Positions 25,772 through 34,927 are shown, numbered from the stretch's first letter. The stretch is DNA of 64,000 bases from JAGLOK01 sp963677605 (GCA_963677605.2 CAXXDX010000006.1:558001-622000), one strand, 5' to 3'. Numbers and translations: made by a program. The notes: generated by a model from the sequence alone, not told the origin.

Positions 25772-26755
25772 TCACTCATAAACCTGCACATAATAATCCT
25801 TTTCATCAACTTTCACATTAAACTGTTTATATGAAAACTGCTTAAATTTTCTGTCCTTTAGCGCTTTTAAGTTTCTCTCTTTTTCTTTTTTTACTGCCAC
25901 AGCCTGCTCAGAAGTAGCTTCCTTAAAAAATACTCTGTGATTGGGTTTAATTTGTGCAAGCTTTCCAATATCGGAAGATATCACACATCCTATGATAGGA
26001 TATCCGCCGGTAACCTGCCCGTCAGCCATAATTACAATGGGCTGTCCTGAAGGCGGCATCTGTATAGCTCCGACAGGAAGCGGACAGGATATTAAGCTCC
26101 TGCTTTTTGTGAGTATCATTTCTCCCTGAAGCCGTATTCCCATTCTGTCGGACGCAGCAGTCACACTATATTCCCCGTCTGTGAATCTCTCCAAATGCTC
26201 CTTATAAAAGAAGTTTTTATGCGGTCCTTTTATAAACCTTATATTATTATCATAAATCGGAATGTCTTCCGGTTTTGCAATCTTGATGCCTTCCAAGCTG
26301 CTTTTTTTGCCATAAATAACCTGACCATCTTCTATTGGTTTGCCAAAGCCCGCTCTTTCATAAGTGGAACAGCTTCTTAAGTATTTTTCGCACGAAATTC
26401 CATTATTTATTGCAATATAGCATCTCAAGTGCTTTCCGCCCCTAAATTCAAGAACATCGTTCTTTTTGACTCTAACCGTCTGCCACACATCAAGAGGCCT
26501 TCCGTTTAAAACCCCTCCCAAGTCGCCTCCTGTCAAACTGATTGCTGCTTCATTTAAAAACACACACTTGAAAACACCATACGTGACTTCAATTACAGGA
26601 GTATTCTCATCATTGTTTACCAGTATATTCGCCGCCCTCGCTGCATAGCTGTCCATTGCTCCCGATTGCGGCACACCAAACTGTTTATAGCCAAAACGCC
26701 CCAAATCCTGTATAGACGTATACATACCTTTGTTTATTACCTTAAGTATCTCCAC
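25772..26755 (-). CDS. pxpC: 5-oxoprolinase subunit C
   Basis: This 327-residue protein corresponds to the KipA/AHS2 domain of ATP-dependent 5-oxoprolinase, which opens 5-oxoproline (pyroglutamate) to glutamate. Family motifs are VINKGMYTSIQDLGRFGYKQ at the N-terminus, FGVPQSGAMDSYAARAAN (about 26-43), and CPLPVGAIQMPPSGQPIVIM near 232-251. The start is a GTG at 26755, 2 bp after the pxpB stop, with a GAGGT site inside pxpB. It is the last gene of a pxpA-pxpB-pxpC operon, the usual prokaryotic set. Confidence 0.94.
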   Translation of the reverse strand: MEILKVINKGMYTSIQDLGRFGYKQFGVPQSGAMDSYAARAANILVNNDENTPVIEVTYGVFKCVFLNEAAISLTGGDLGGVLNGRPLDVWQTVRVKKNDVLEFRGGKHLRCYIAINNGISCEKYLRSCSTYERAGFGKPIEDGQVIYGKKSSLEGIKIAKPEDIPIYDNNIRFIKGPHKNFFYKEHLERFTDGEYSVTAASDRMGIRLQGEMILTKSRSLISCPLPVGAIQMPPSGQPIVIMADGQVTGGYPIIGCVISSDIGKLAQIKPNHRVFFKEATSEQAVAVKKEKERNLKALKDRKFKQFSYKQFNVKVDEKDYYVQVYE

Positions 26756-26757
26756 CG

Positions 26758-27390
26758 CTATACCTCGACAAACCTGATTTTGTCACCGGGCTTTATCCTG
26801 CACCCTTTTTCGGATACTGAAAACACATCAGTCTCGGTTATTCCTATGATATTCCATCCTCCCGGGCTTTCCAGCGGATATACACCCGTCTGTTTGTCAG
26901 CAATGCCCACAGAACCTTTTGTTATCTTTTTTCTTGGTACTTCAAGCCTCGGAGTATATAGCCTTTTGTTCAAACCGCCAAGATAGCAGAATCCCGGCAG
27001 AAAACCTATCATATAAACTGTATATATGTTTTTAGTATGAAGTTTTACAACCTGCTGCTCAGTAATATTATTATAAGCTGCTACTCTGTTTAAATCCTGA
27101 CCGCACCTGCCGCCATACTGAGTTTCAATTTTATGTGTAACAGGATTAAACTTATTTGCTGTATCTGCGCTTTTTATTCTTTCATCCAGCATTTTCGCAT
27201 ATGTGCAATATTCGTATTCCAAAGGATCGAAACGCACCATAAGCGTAGTATAAGCGGTTTTGAGTTCATTTGTAATAGGTGCAACAGCTTCGGCACTTGT
27301 CATTACATTTTTAAGAGTACGCTCTGAAATCCTGCTGCCAAACTCTATTAAAACATGTTCGTCGCCCAAAGGAGAATATTTAAGCCTCAT
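26758..27390 (-). CDS. pxpB: 5-oxoprolinase subunit B
   Basis: This 210-residue KipI/AHS1-domain protein is the second subunit of the ATP-dependent 5-oxoprolinase. Typical motifs are the N-terminal PLGDEHVLIEFG, VYMIGFLPGFCYLGGL (about 125-140), PRLEVPRKKITKGSVGIADKQ (about 147-167, shown here in two parts of the family signature) and YPLESPGGWNIIG. It overlaps the pxpA stop codon by four bases (ATGA), which implies translational coupling. In Bacillus the KipI/KipA pair also influences the sporulation kinase KinA; here the gene order with pxpA favours the metabolic role. Confidence 0.94.
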   Translation of the reverse strand: MRLKYSPLGDEHVLIEFGSRISERTLKNVMTSAEAVAPITNELKTAYTTLMVRFDPLEYEYCTYAKMLDERIKSADTANKFNPVTHKIETQYGGRCGQDLNRVAAYNNITEQQVVKLHTKNIYTVYMIGFLPGFCYLGGLNKRLYTPRLEVPRKKITKGSVGIADKQTGVYPLESPGGWNIIGITETDVFSVSEKGCRIKPGDKIRFVEV

Positions 27391-28109
27391 ATTTTATACC
27401 CTAGGCCAATAAGTGTGTCTTTTATGCTTTTCGCCATGTGTACAGCACCTTCTGAATCGCCGTGAACACATATAGAATGTATCATCATTTCAATCATACC
27501 GTTTCCGGCTGTAACTTTTCTGTCTTCAGCCAAGCTGACTGCTTGTTTCAGAGCACCTTCATGGTTAAGCACAGAGCCGGCTACTGTCCTTGATGTAAGC
27601 CTGCCGTCTTCAGTATATAATCTATCGGCAAAACCTTCTCTAATAAATTTAACATCCAGCTTTCTCGCTGCTTTCTCCGCTGCTGAATATGGCATTCCCA
27701 TAGCTGGCACGTTAACAGATGCACACGCTTTAATAAATCCCACAGCAAGCGCTTCATCGGCCATTAGCATATTGTACAGCGCTCCGTGTGGCTTTATATG
27801 AGTAAGAGGCTTGTTAACCGAAACTGTATATTCCATAAGCGCTTCAGTTTGTATCATGATAAGTTCATACACTTCATCCTGCGTTGTATCAACAAACACT
27901 CTGCCAAAGTTTTCTCTGTCCCAAAATCCCGGATGTGCTCCTATGTTTACTCCGAATTCAGCTGACAGCTCAACCGTTTTCTGCATGGTATATGCATCAC
28001 CCGCATGTCCCCCGCAGGCAATATTAGCAGAGCTTACAATCCTAAGCATTGCTTCGTCGTCACCGGCATTTTCTCCTAAATCAGAGTTTAAGTCGATATA
28101 TTTATCCAT
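27387..28109 (-). CDS. pxpA: 5-oxoprolinase subunit A (LamB/YcsF family)
   Basis: This 240-residue protein starts with the family signature IDLNSDLGENAG (about 5-16) and has IVSSANIACGGHAGDAYTM (about 25-43), GAHPGFWDRENFGR (about 57-70) and HIKPHGALYNML (about 103-114). It is the first subunit of the three-part 5-oxoprolinase that salvages pyroglutamate formed from damaged glutamine and glutathione. An AGAGGG site precedes the ATG. The operon order A-B-C is complete and needs no other gene. Confidence 0.95.
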   Translation of the reverse strand: MDKYIDLNSDLGENAGDDEAMLRIVSSANIACGGHAGDAYTMQKTVELSAEFGVNIGAHPGFWDRENFGRVFVDTTQDEVYELIMIQTEALMEYTVSVNKPLTHIKPHGALYNMLMADEALAVGFIKACASVNVPAMGMPYSAAEKAARKLDVKFIREGFADRLYTEDGRLTSRTVAGSVLNHEGALKQAVSLAEDRKVTAGNGMIEMMIHSICVHGDSEGAVHMAKSIKDTLIGLGYKI

Positions 28110-28189
28110 AACCCTCTTCTTAAATAATTTTATGAACTATATTCTATCAGATAAAATATGTTTTCGCATTCTTACTATCTTGTTTTATG

Positions 28190-29017
28190 TTAAACCTTCT
28201 GGCACCCGTCGCAATAATATACACTTCCCCCTAAGTAAGAAGCTCTGACTATCTCTCCGCCGCAGTCAGGACATGGTTTACCCAGAGTAAACTTACTCGC
28301 TTTGGTTTTATATCCGCCTGGATTGCCAAACAAATCTTTTTCAGTGTCGCGTCCGCCATACTCAGCCATTTCGGAAAGAGTCGATTTTATTGAATCAAAC
28401 AAACAATGTACTTCGTCATCGGAAAGAGAGTTAACCTTTCGTTTTGGATTTATCTTTGCATTAAACAAAATATCCTGAAGTACGCCGTTGCCCAGTCCCG
28501 GTATCCTTTGCTCGGTCGCAAGAAATGCTTTTATGCTTAGTTTTGCCATGCCTTCTTTTGATATAAGTTTGATGAAATAATTCATTGAGAACTCATCACT
28601 AAGCGGATTAACTGAGTTTAATGCAACATTATAATACCCATCATTGTTTTCGCCATCTTTAAACACAAACATCCCGCCATACATCTGCACCGATGCGATA
28701 AGGAAAGTGCCGTCTTCAAAACTAATTAACAGCTGATGCTTCTTAGGAAGGTTTTTTTCATCTGCAACATATCTAAGATTTATCCCTTCAGAAAAAGCTA
28801 TCCTAATATCTTCAGCTTCTATCTCCACCTTTCCGCCAAATGCCTTTGCATGGCTAATTTTCTTTCCGCTTAAAAGCGAATCATATTCTGAAGGATCGCC
28901 GCTGAACCATGCGAATTTGTGCGGACTCTGATTGGCTGTAACGCTTTTAATTGCTTTGTTTTTAACAGTTTCATTAAGTTCTCTTGCAATTACAATGCTT
29001 TCGGGTATTTCAATCAT
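28190..29017 (-). CDS. Fpg/Nei-family DNA glycosylase homologue without the catalytic proline
   Basis: The 275-residue protein has the Fpg/Nei plan: an N-terminal beta-sandwich, the helix-two-turn-helix RIPGLGNGVLQDILFNAK (about 163-180) and a C-terminal zinc finger CPDCGG...YYCDGCQ. Normal family members start MPELPE, where Pro2 is the nucleophile and Glu3 assists. Here the start is MIEIPE, so Pro2 is replaced by Ile while Glu3 remains. It follows a GAGGAG site. A group of Firmicute 'endonuclease VIII-like' proteins shares this plan to my recollection. DNA lesion binding is likely; the base-excision activity is doubtful. Confidence 0.87.
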   Translation of the reverse strand: MIEIPESIVIARELNETVKNKAIKSVTANQSPHKFAWFSGDPSEYDSLLSGKKISHAKAFGGKVEIEAEDIRIAFSEGINLRYVADEKNLPKKHQLLISFEDGTFLIASVQMYGGMFVFKDGENNDGYYNVALNSVNPLSDEFSMNYFIKLISKEGMAKLSIKAFLATEQRIPGLGNGVLQDILFNAKINPKRKVNSLSDDEVHCLFDSIKSTLSEMAEYGGRDTEKDLFGNPGGYKTKASKFTLGKPCPDCGGEIVRASYLGGSVYYCDGCQKV

Positions 29018-29078
29018 ATCAAATCTCCTCTCAGTGCATGTAATAATTTTAAAACTCACTTCATTTATTGTCAATTTT

Positions 29079-29108
29079 TTGTATTTTCATAAGCAGATTT
29101 GATATAAT
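29079..29108 (+). promoter_or_regulatory. Promoter of the L,D-transpeptidase gene, predicted leaderless
   Basis: TTGTAT (29079-29084) and TATAAT (29103-29108) are 18 bp apart. The ATG at 29115 is the seventh base after the -10 box, the expected +1. No SD is present. Confidence 0.65.
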
Positions 29109-29114
29109 ATCGCT

Positions 29115-29789
29115 ATGAGAAACGTTACTATAATTGTAATTATAATTGTTGCCTTGTGTTCATGTACTTATACACCAGTCATTACAGAGGAAACAAATAC
29201 AGCAAATGAAAATAGCACATATTCTCCGCTGTCCGCAACAAAAGATATAATAACAAATACTGCAACTGCAACTCCCTCTCCTACAGTTTCTCCAATTCCA
29301 ACACCATTTGAAAGGAAAAACGTAATGACTTCACCCAGGATATTAATAAAAAAAAGCGAACGTATGCTTTATGTATATGACGAAGAAATTTTATGCGCAA
29401 AAATACAGATAGCACTCGGTTCATCTCCCGAAGGCCACAAAAAGCAGGAAGGAGACAGAAAAACACCTGAAGGCGAGTATTACATCTGTACAAAAAATGA
29501 TAAATCGAAATATTATCTTTCACTTGCAATATCGTACCCTAACATACAAGACGCACAAAGCGGTCTTGACAACGGACTCATAGCACAATCTGAGTATGAA
29601 AAAATCGAGTCAGCCATAAACAATGGCAAGCGTCCGCCTTGGGATACTGCGCTCGGAGGCGAGATAATGATTCACGGAAGCGACGCATCCTATGACTGGA
29701 CAGCCGGATGTATAGCAGCCGAGGAAACAGACATTGACTATCTGTGGGAAAACTGCCCTGTCGGAACTCCCGTTACAATACTCCCCTAG
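29115..29789 (+). CDS. L,D-transpeptidase (YkuD) lipoprotein
   Basis: The 224-residue protein begins with a short hydrophobic signal and lipobox ALCSC (about residues 13-17), then a Ser/Thr/Pro linker (TATPSPTVSPIPTP), then a YkuD catalytic domain (about 75-224). The catalytic motif is MIHGSDASYDWTAGCIA, with His, Thr-x-Gly-Cys. Such enzymes make 3-3 cross-links in peptidoglycan or attach proteins to it. The enzyme should act outside the membrane. Its TAG stop overlaps the convergent AEC gene stop in a CTAG. It is predicted to be translated from a leaderless mRNA. Confidence 0.9.
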   Translation: MRNVTIIVIIIVALCSCTYTPVITEETNTANENSTYSPLSATKDIITNTATATPSPTVSPIPTPFERKNVMTSPRILIKKSERMLYVYDEEILCAKIQIALGSSPEGHKKQEGDRKTPEGEYYICTKNDKSKYYLSLAISYPNIQDAQSGLDNGLIAQSEYEKIESAINNGKRPPWDTALGGEIMIHGSDASYDWTAGCIAAEETDIDYLWENCPVGTPVTILP

Positions 29790-30754
29790 CCGAATATCAA
29801 GGGAAGAATAAACCCAGCAAACGGAAGCCATGCAAACATCAAAACTGTCGCAATAAGCATTATGCTGTTTGCCATGTCCACATCTCCGTCATATAGCTGT
29901 GCTGCTGTTACGGACAAAAATGCCGGCGGCATTCCTGAAAGCAAAACAAGCGTCTTGCACGCAAGAGGCGAAGTGTTGTTCAAGCCGGATATAAAACAAA
30001 GGGCAACTGTAACGGTGGGCAGCACAAACAGCTTTACGGCTGATACGGTAAGCGCTCCTTTAATATACCTGAATATACGTCCTACTCTGAGCCTATATCC
30101 TATAGTAAAAAGGATAGAAAAGGAAGCAACCGGCACGATATAGCCATTAACTGTATCAAGAAAAAGCGGTCTGTTTATTTTAAGGAAGTTAAGTATCAAC
30201 CCAAAGATAAGCGCCAGAAAAGTTGCAATAATTATCGGATCTTTTACTGACTGCAAGATCTTTTTATTAGAGACTTTCTTACCTGACTGAATAGATTGAA
30301 TAGTCGTAAATCCAACTGCTATCACAAAAAACATCTCAGACATACGAAAAAGAGGGAGATATCCCATTGCAGCCTCACCGAAAAGCATAAAAGAAGCCAG
30401 CCTTCCCAATGTTCCCAAGTTTGAAAACGCGGATGATCCAAAAACCGCAGCTTTATGTTTTGTATCGTAAAACAGCCTCGCAGCAAGCCTGCCAATCATG
30501 TTTGCAGTTATCATAAAAGCCATACCCAAAAAAGGTATAGCCATATATCTTATATCATCAAGTTTTGCAATCCAAAGGGCAAGCAGCGAAGAAATGGGCA
30601 CAAGTATAGTAAGCGCATATTTCTGCACCTCTTTTAAAATGTGATATTCTTTATCCTTATTGGCATAACGGCTTTTCGCAACAAGCTCTCCAGTGAGTTT
30701 CCCTAAAACAAGGGCTGCAACCATTATAACTATAGGTTTAAGTATAGAACTCAT
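29786..30754 (-). CDS. AEC-family transporter (auxin efflux carrier type)
   Basis: This 322-residue membrane protein has about ten helices in two five-helix halves. The N-terminal half has VLGKLTGELVAKSR, and the second half starts near residue 165 after a charged loop (SGKKVSNKKILQSVKDP). FSNLGTLGRL and LLSGMPPAFLSVTAAQLYDGD are typical of the AEC family. Bacterial members export or take up small organic acids such as malonate or malate; the cargo here is unknown. Weak ribosome site. It overlaps the convergent L,D-transpeptidase gene by 4 bp. Confidence 0.88.
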   Translation of the reverse strand: MSSILKPIVIMVAALVLGKLTGELVAKSRYANKDKEYHILKEVQKYALTILVPISSLLALWIAKLDDIRYMAIPFLGMAFMITANMIGRLAARLFYDTKHKAAVFGSSAFSNLGTLGRLASFMLFGEAAMGYLPLFRMSEMFFVIAVGFTTIQSIQSGKKVSNKKILQSVKDPIIIATFLALIFGLILNFLKINRPLFLDTVNGYIVPVASFSILFTIGYRLRVGRIFRYIKGALTVSAVKLFVLPTVTVALCFISGLNNTSPLACKTLVLLSGMPPAFLSVTAAQLYDGDVDMANSIMLIATVLMFAWLPFAGFILPLIFG

Positions 30755-30829
30755 CTTTTTGTCTTTCTAATCTTTTAAAGCAACTATATATTAAGCAAAA
30801 GGCAAACGTCAACAAGCTCCGTCAAAAAA

Positions 30830-31270
30830 CTATTTTTCTTCTATAATTACCCCAAGCCTTTCAAGCTCATCATATACCTTGGCATATGTAACGCGCTTTG
30901 CTCCATCGTCAATCAGCACCACTTTGTTAAGGCCCGAGTCTGATATTATCTGCGGCAAATCCTCCACCGTTATTTCACTTTCACCGCTTAGTACTTTGTC
31001 TTCTCTGACGGTTATTTCCACAGCAGCTGAAGTGTTTTCATCATCTTCCTTTTTGTCATCCAGATTGAGAACTTCCTCCAGATACTCCGCAGGTTCATTT
31101 ACCACATCATAATCACGCAATCCTGACGGAAAACTCCCGCTTCCAAACATGGATATGCCAATCATTATAAGGTATAAAATGATCGCCAGTATAAGTACAT
31201 TAAACAAAAACTTTGCAAACCTTCTGCGTTTTCTCTTCAGCTTCCTTTTTTCGCGTCTGTCCTCAGCCAT
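30830..31270 (-). CDS. Single-pass membrane protein with a TolR-like outer domain
   Basis: The 146-residue protein has a very basic N-terminus (residues 1-18), one membrane helix (about 20-42) and an outer domain. Its last 65 residues follow the ExbD/TolR outer-domain pattern: a beta strand (VEITVREDKVL), a helix after VEDLPQII, a strand (KVVLID), then V-x-YAKVYDELERLGV. This resemblance is my reading, not a search result. It follows the ExbD-like gene by 13 bp with GAGGAGG before its ATG. It is the third gene of a TolQ/ExbD-type operon and might work with the same channel. Confidence 0.7.
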   Translation of the reverse strand: MAEDRREKRKLKRKRRRFAKFLFNVLILAIILYLIMIGISMFGSGSFPSGLRDYDVVNEPAEYLEEVLNLDDKKEDDENTSAAVEITVREDKVLSGESEITVEDLPQIISDSGLNKVVLIDDGAKRVTYAKVYDELERLGVIIEEK

Positions 31271-31283
31271 ACTTCCTCCTCAA

Positions 31284-32069
31284 TCATTCTGTATATGTGT
31301 AGCTCGTTTTATACAATCTGTATCCCGATGCGCGCAGTTCCAGTTCGCGCAAAGATTCCCATGCAATCTCATATGCATACTGATACACTTCCGGATCGCG
31401 TACAATGAGTGTTACCATCACCATCTCGTCACCTCCCGGACGATTATCAATAAGCTCTTTAAGTTCATCATATATTTTAAGTGATTTTTCTTCCTTTGTT
31501 TTGTCATCTGTGCTATCTTCGCGGGTTATTGCTATCTGCGTTTGTTCACCGTTTATGTAAACTCTGTTTTCCTCTCCCATAAGCTCCAAGTCAATAAAGA
31601 AAAACCTGTTCATCACATAGCTGTATTTGTACAGCTCAAGCACCATATCGTCTGAGTCCACCATCCTGCTAAGCGTAGATTTTGCAGAAGGTTCTTGGCT
31701 CAGTATCTCTGACAGTTCTTCATTGCTTATGCCTGTAATCTCATTAAACGCTTCAACCACTCTTTCCACGGTTTCTTTTTCCGCTTCATTTGAAACTGTC
31801 TCATAGCCCAACTGCTCAGTTAATTTGTCTGCTTTTTCAGATAACTCACTGTTTTCCTGTTTAAGATTGCTGTTTTCCTTAATCAGATTCGTATAATCTT
31901 CTTCAATTGCGTCTATGTAAGCTTCAAGAGATGCAATCTCATCTTGCTGCGAATCAAACTTCTCGTTCATGTCATCGCTTTGAACCTGCATGTTAATTAA
32001 GAATGCGAATATTAAAAGCAGTATCACATCCAAAAGAGGCGTAAGTTCTATTATAGAGCGCTTCTTCAT
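31284..32069 (-). CDS. ExbD/TolR-like protein with a long coiled coil
   Basis: The product is 261 residues from the ATG at 32069; a GTG at 32078 would add three. The N-terminus KKRSIIELTPLLDVILLLIF matches the ExbD/TolR signature, where the Asp in the membrane helix carries protons. A long coiled coil follows (about residues 30-85; heptads such as IASLEAYIDAIEEDY). The C-terminal half has strands and NGEQTQIA like the ExbD outer domain. ExbD pairs with ExbB/TolQ as a proton-driven motor. The channel gene overlaps or abuts its start. In a single-membrane cell the target is unknown. Confidence 0.8.
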   Translation of the reverse strand: MKKRSIIELTPLLDVILLLIFAFLINMQVQSDDMNEKFDSQQDEIASLEAYIDAIEEDYTNLIKENSNLKQENSELSEKADKLTEQLGYETVSNEAEKETVERVVEAFNEITGISNEELSEILSQEPSAKSTLSRMVDSDDMVLELYKYSYVMNRFFFIDLELMGEENRVYINGEQTQIAITREDSTDDKTKEEKSLKIYDELKELIDNRPGGDEMVMVTLIVRDPEVYQYAYEIAWESLRELELRASGYRLYKTSYTYTE

Positions 32070-32070
32070 C

Positions 32071-32556
32071 TCACTCACTCATGTCAAGGCGCGTCATTAA
32101 AAGAGAAATTGATTGTCCGTTGTGCTCAACCGCAGGGCTTAAAACGCCCTCGAGAGCTTTGCAAATGATAGCTCCCATCAAACCCCAGAATGTAGATGTG
32201 AGCGCAAATGTAAAATTGGTTTTTAAAAGCTCAATGTCAGCGTTTGCTGAATTTAAAAGAGCAATAACAGTTCCAAGGATGCCCAAAAGCGGCAGTATTG
32301 ATGTTATTGCGACAAATATCTGATATAGCTTTTCCGACTGCTGATGCATGTGCATAAGCTCATGTAAATCAAGCTCGTTTTCGCTCTTTTTGCTGATTCT
32401 ATCTTCCAGCACAGTTACAGGAAGATAAACTACTTTTTTTATCCTGCTTTGTACCTTCTGCGATATCATCCTGACAGGCACAGTGATTAATACAACATTT
32501 AATATTGTAAGCAGAATAATTATGCCGTCATAACCTATAATGTTAGAAAAAAACAC
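32071..32556 (-). CDS. MotA/TolQ/ExbB-family proton channel protein
   Basis: This 161-residue protein has three membrane helices: residues about 8-30, 90-115 (VAITSILPLLGILGTVIALL) and 125-147 (FTFALTSTFWGLMGAIICKA). The second and third are the conserved proton-path helices of TolQ/ExbB. It starts at a GTG (32556) 6 nt after GGAGG. It is short compared with TolQ (about 220). The ExbD-like gene follows. Together they should form an ion-driven stator in the cytoplasmic membrane. Confidence 0.83.
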   Translation of the reverse strand: MFFSNIIGYDGIIILLTILNVVLITVPVRMISQKVQSRIKKVVYLPVTVLEDRISKKSENELDLHELMHMHQQSEKLYQIFVAITSILPLLGILGTVIALLNSANADIELLKTNFTFALTSTFWGLMGAIICKALEGVLSPAVEHNGQSISLLMTRLDMSE

Positions 32557-32627
32557 AGCGATTCCTCCAAAAGTTCAGCATTACAATTAGTATACCAATA
32601 AATTTTTAGGCTGTCACTTCTTTGAGC

Positions 32628-34826
32628 TTAATAGTAGTTAAATGCAAATACTATAATATCTCTTACATAGTTATAGTTATAAACAAGCAGGACAATAGCG
32701 GATAAAACTGCAATAATTTTAAACAGCATCTTATGCGGATTCAGTATTTTTTCAAACAGCTTATATATTAATGCAATAAATGCCCAAGAAAAACACATTA
32801 AAAACGGTATTATTCCTGACGTATTAAGTGCTGCTACAAAGTACAGCGAAAATATAGCTCCAATCAAAACTGCAATAGCGCTTACCCTCACGCCAATTTC
32901 TTTTCTGTTTGAGATAAACCCTAACGCAGCAAGAAGTAATATCGCAGCACCTATAGCATATGAAAAAGTGGGCGTTGCAACATCAAGCGTATAATAAGGC
33001 GTAGAATTAACTGCTCCCAAGGGTGCAAACAAGCTCATAAAGCTTGTCCTTAAAACTGAAGGTAATATCTCTTGAATTCTAGGAACATGTTTTATAGTTC
33101 CGATAATATCGGGATATCCCGAAATGTTTCCTAAAAGCACAATGAGTATTGCTAAGTAAGCATATGCTTTAAAAGCATTCGCCGCTCTTTTTTTGTGTCT
33201 TCCCAGAACTATAGGCACCGCAGCAAACGGCAAAAACGCAGATAATATTACCGTAAGTGTAGGAACATAGCTCCAATCTGTTTTAGCAGCTATATAGATT
33301 AATATTGCAGCATAGAACGCTATAACTATCCCACCTGACGGAACTATCAGAGAAAATAGCGCCGGGAAAGAAACCGTTATAATCGCAATAAACAGCGCTT
33401 TGTTTTTTATTCCCAAAGCTCTTGTGAAAATTAGTGCAGTGGCTCCCAAAAGCGCAGCATTTACAATAGACAATGCCAATGCTTCAGCGCCTGCCATGTC
33501 GTATCCCGGAAGTATTGAAATAGGATATGAAATAATTCTGCTTAAAACTCCAAACGGCATTGCCGCAAGAGAAAACAGAGGCTGAAAGATGGTATTTGCA
33601 GAAGAATTGAAGTTCGTAAAAGAAAATTCATTTATAATCGTATTTGTATCAATTGAAAAAATCACGTTGTTTTGTTCAATCGGATTATAAAACACGCTAG
33701 TTCTGTAGTAAACATATAACAGTACCGCTGAAACGCCTCCTGTTAAGATTGCGATGTATGCAATTTCAGGCTTAGTAAATTTTATTTTCTCAGCAAGCAG
33801 CTTTGCCTTTCCCAGCACAACATACCAGATAATCATAATAGACGGTACTGCAAATGCCGAAAGCCCCGAGCGGATGAAGTTGTAATACAAGTCATCGATT
33901 ACTATCCCTAGCTCGGCTATATATGCATTAGCTGCCAACCTAAAAGAAGCATATACTCTGATAATAGTGAATATGGAAAGTATAAATGCTATGATTGTTT
34001 TAGGAACTGATATACTGCGCAATTCTGTATCAATAACTTTTGTTTTAAAAATTATAAAAGCTGAAACTGCTAAAGCCAGTATCGCGCTTATGGGCATATA
34101 CTTAACGTTTGAGCTGACGATAGCACATAATACAGCAAAAGATACAGCAGCTCCAAGTTTAATGAAGAAAATAAACGCTGCATCCGTTTCTTTCGCTTTT
34201 TGTTTCTTCGGCTGGGATTTAATAACCTCCTGCTCTTTCTCCTGCTTTTTCTTAAATTCAAGCACTTTGCTTTTTTGTTGTGCGGATACCAAAGGTTTTG
34301 TTGTTTGTTTTGCTGGCGATTTCGCAGTTTTTTTCGTTTTGCGCAATAATCCCGATGCTAGAACAACAAGAACAGTTCCAAGCACCAGCCCGAACATATC
34401 CAGAAATATGTCCGCCATTTCAGTCGCGCGTCCTGGAACAAAAAACTGGTGAAACTCATCGGCAAACGCATATAATAGAGAAAGCGCTATTGAAATAACT
34501 AAAACCCGCGCACCTTTAATACCGCTTGCAATTAGCGACAGCGACACAAGAACCGACAGAACAAAAAACACAGTTGAGTGTGCAATCTTTCGTATTGTTG
34601 ATTCAAGCTCGGTTATATATGCATTATCAAGCATTTTATTTTCGGGTATGAAATGAAATTTTGCAAGGTTTTTTGCCGCACTTTCGGCTATCGGACGGCT
34701 AAAGCTGCTGGAGGAAGTACTGTCCTGTGCGGACATATAGAATATAAATCCCATCCACAAAAAGACAAGTATCCAAGATACTATAACTATCGCTCTGTTT
34801 TTTTGTCTTGCAGTTTGTTCCATCAT
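32628..34826 (-). CDS. VanZ-domain protein fused to a large multi-helix membrane domain
   Basis: The 732-residue protein begins with a VanZ-like domain (about 10-160): FMGFIFYMSAQDS-type start, RKIAHSTVFFVLSVL and YAFADEFHQFFVPGR, the family core. A basic cytoplasmic linker (about 165-220, rich in Lys/Gln) follows, and then 13-14 helices (about 225-732) resembling polyprenol-linked glycosyltransferase-C membrane scaffolds but without a motif I can name. VanZ proteins influence teicoplanin resistance and wall surface. An ATG-ATG pair follows AGAGGT; 34823 may be the start. The TolQ-like gene lies 71 bp downstream on the same strand. Confidence 0.75.
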   Translation of the reverse strand: MMEQTARQKNRAIVIVSWILVFLWMGFIFYMSAQDSTSSSSFSRPIAESAAKNLAKFHFIPENKMLDNAYITELESTIRKIAHSTVFFVLSVLVSLSLIASGIKGARVLVISIALSLLYAFADEFHQFFVPGRATEMADIFLDMFGLVLGTVLVVLASGLLRKTKKTAKSPAKQTTKPLVSAQQKSKVLEFKKKQEKEQEVIKSQPKKQKAKETDAAFIFFIKLGAAVSFAVLCAIVSSNVKYMPISAILALAVSAFIIFKTKVIDTELRSISVPKTIIAFILSIFTIIRVYASFRLAANAYIAELGIVIDDLYYNFIRSGLSAFAVPSIMIIWYVVLGKAKLLAEKIKFTKPEIAYIAILTGGVSAVLLYVYYRTSVFYNPIEQNNVIFSIDTNTIINEFSFTNFNSSANTIFQPLFSLAAMPFGVLSRIISYPISILPGYDMAGAEALALSIVNAALLGATALIFTRALGIKNKALFIAIITVSFPALFSLIVPSGGIVIAFYAAILIYIAAKTDWSYVPTLTVILSAFLPFAAVPIVLGRHKKRAANAFKAYAYLAILIVLLGNISGYPDIIGTIKHVPRIQEILPSVLRTSFMSLFAPLGAVNSTPYYTLDVATPTFSYAIGAAILLLAALGFISNRKEIGVRVSAIAVLIGAIFSLYFVAALNTSGIIPFLMCFSWAFIALIYKLFEKILNPHKMLFKIIAVLSAIVLLVYNYNYVRDIIVFAFNYY

Positions 34827-34927
34827 TTACCTCTGGAATATAATAACACATTATTGAATTATAATAATTAAATTTTATAAAACAAAAAGACAGCTTCTTT
34901 TGAAAGCTGCCCTTGTTTTGTTAATTA

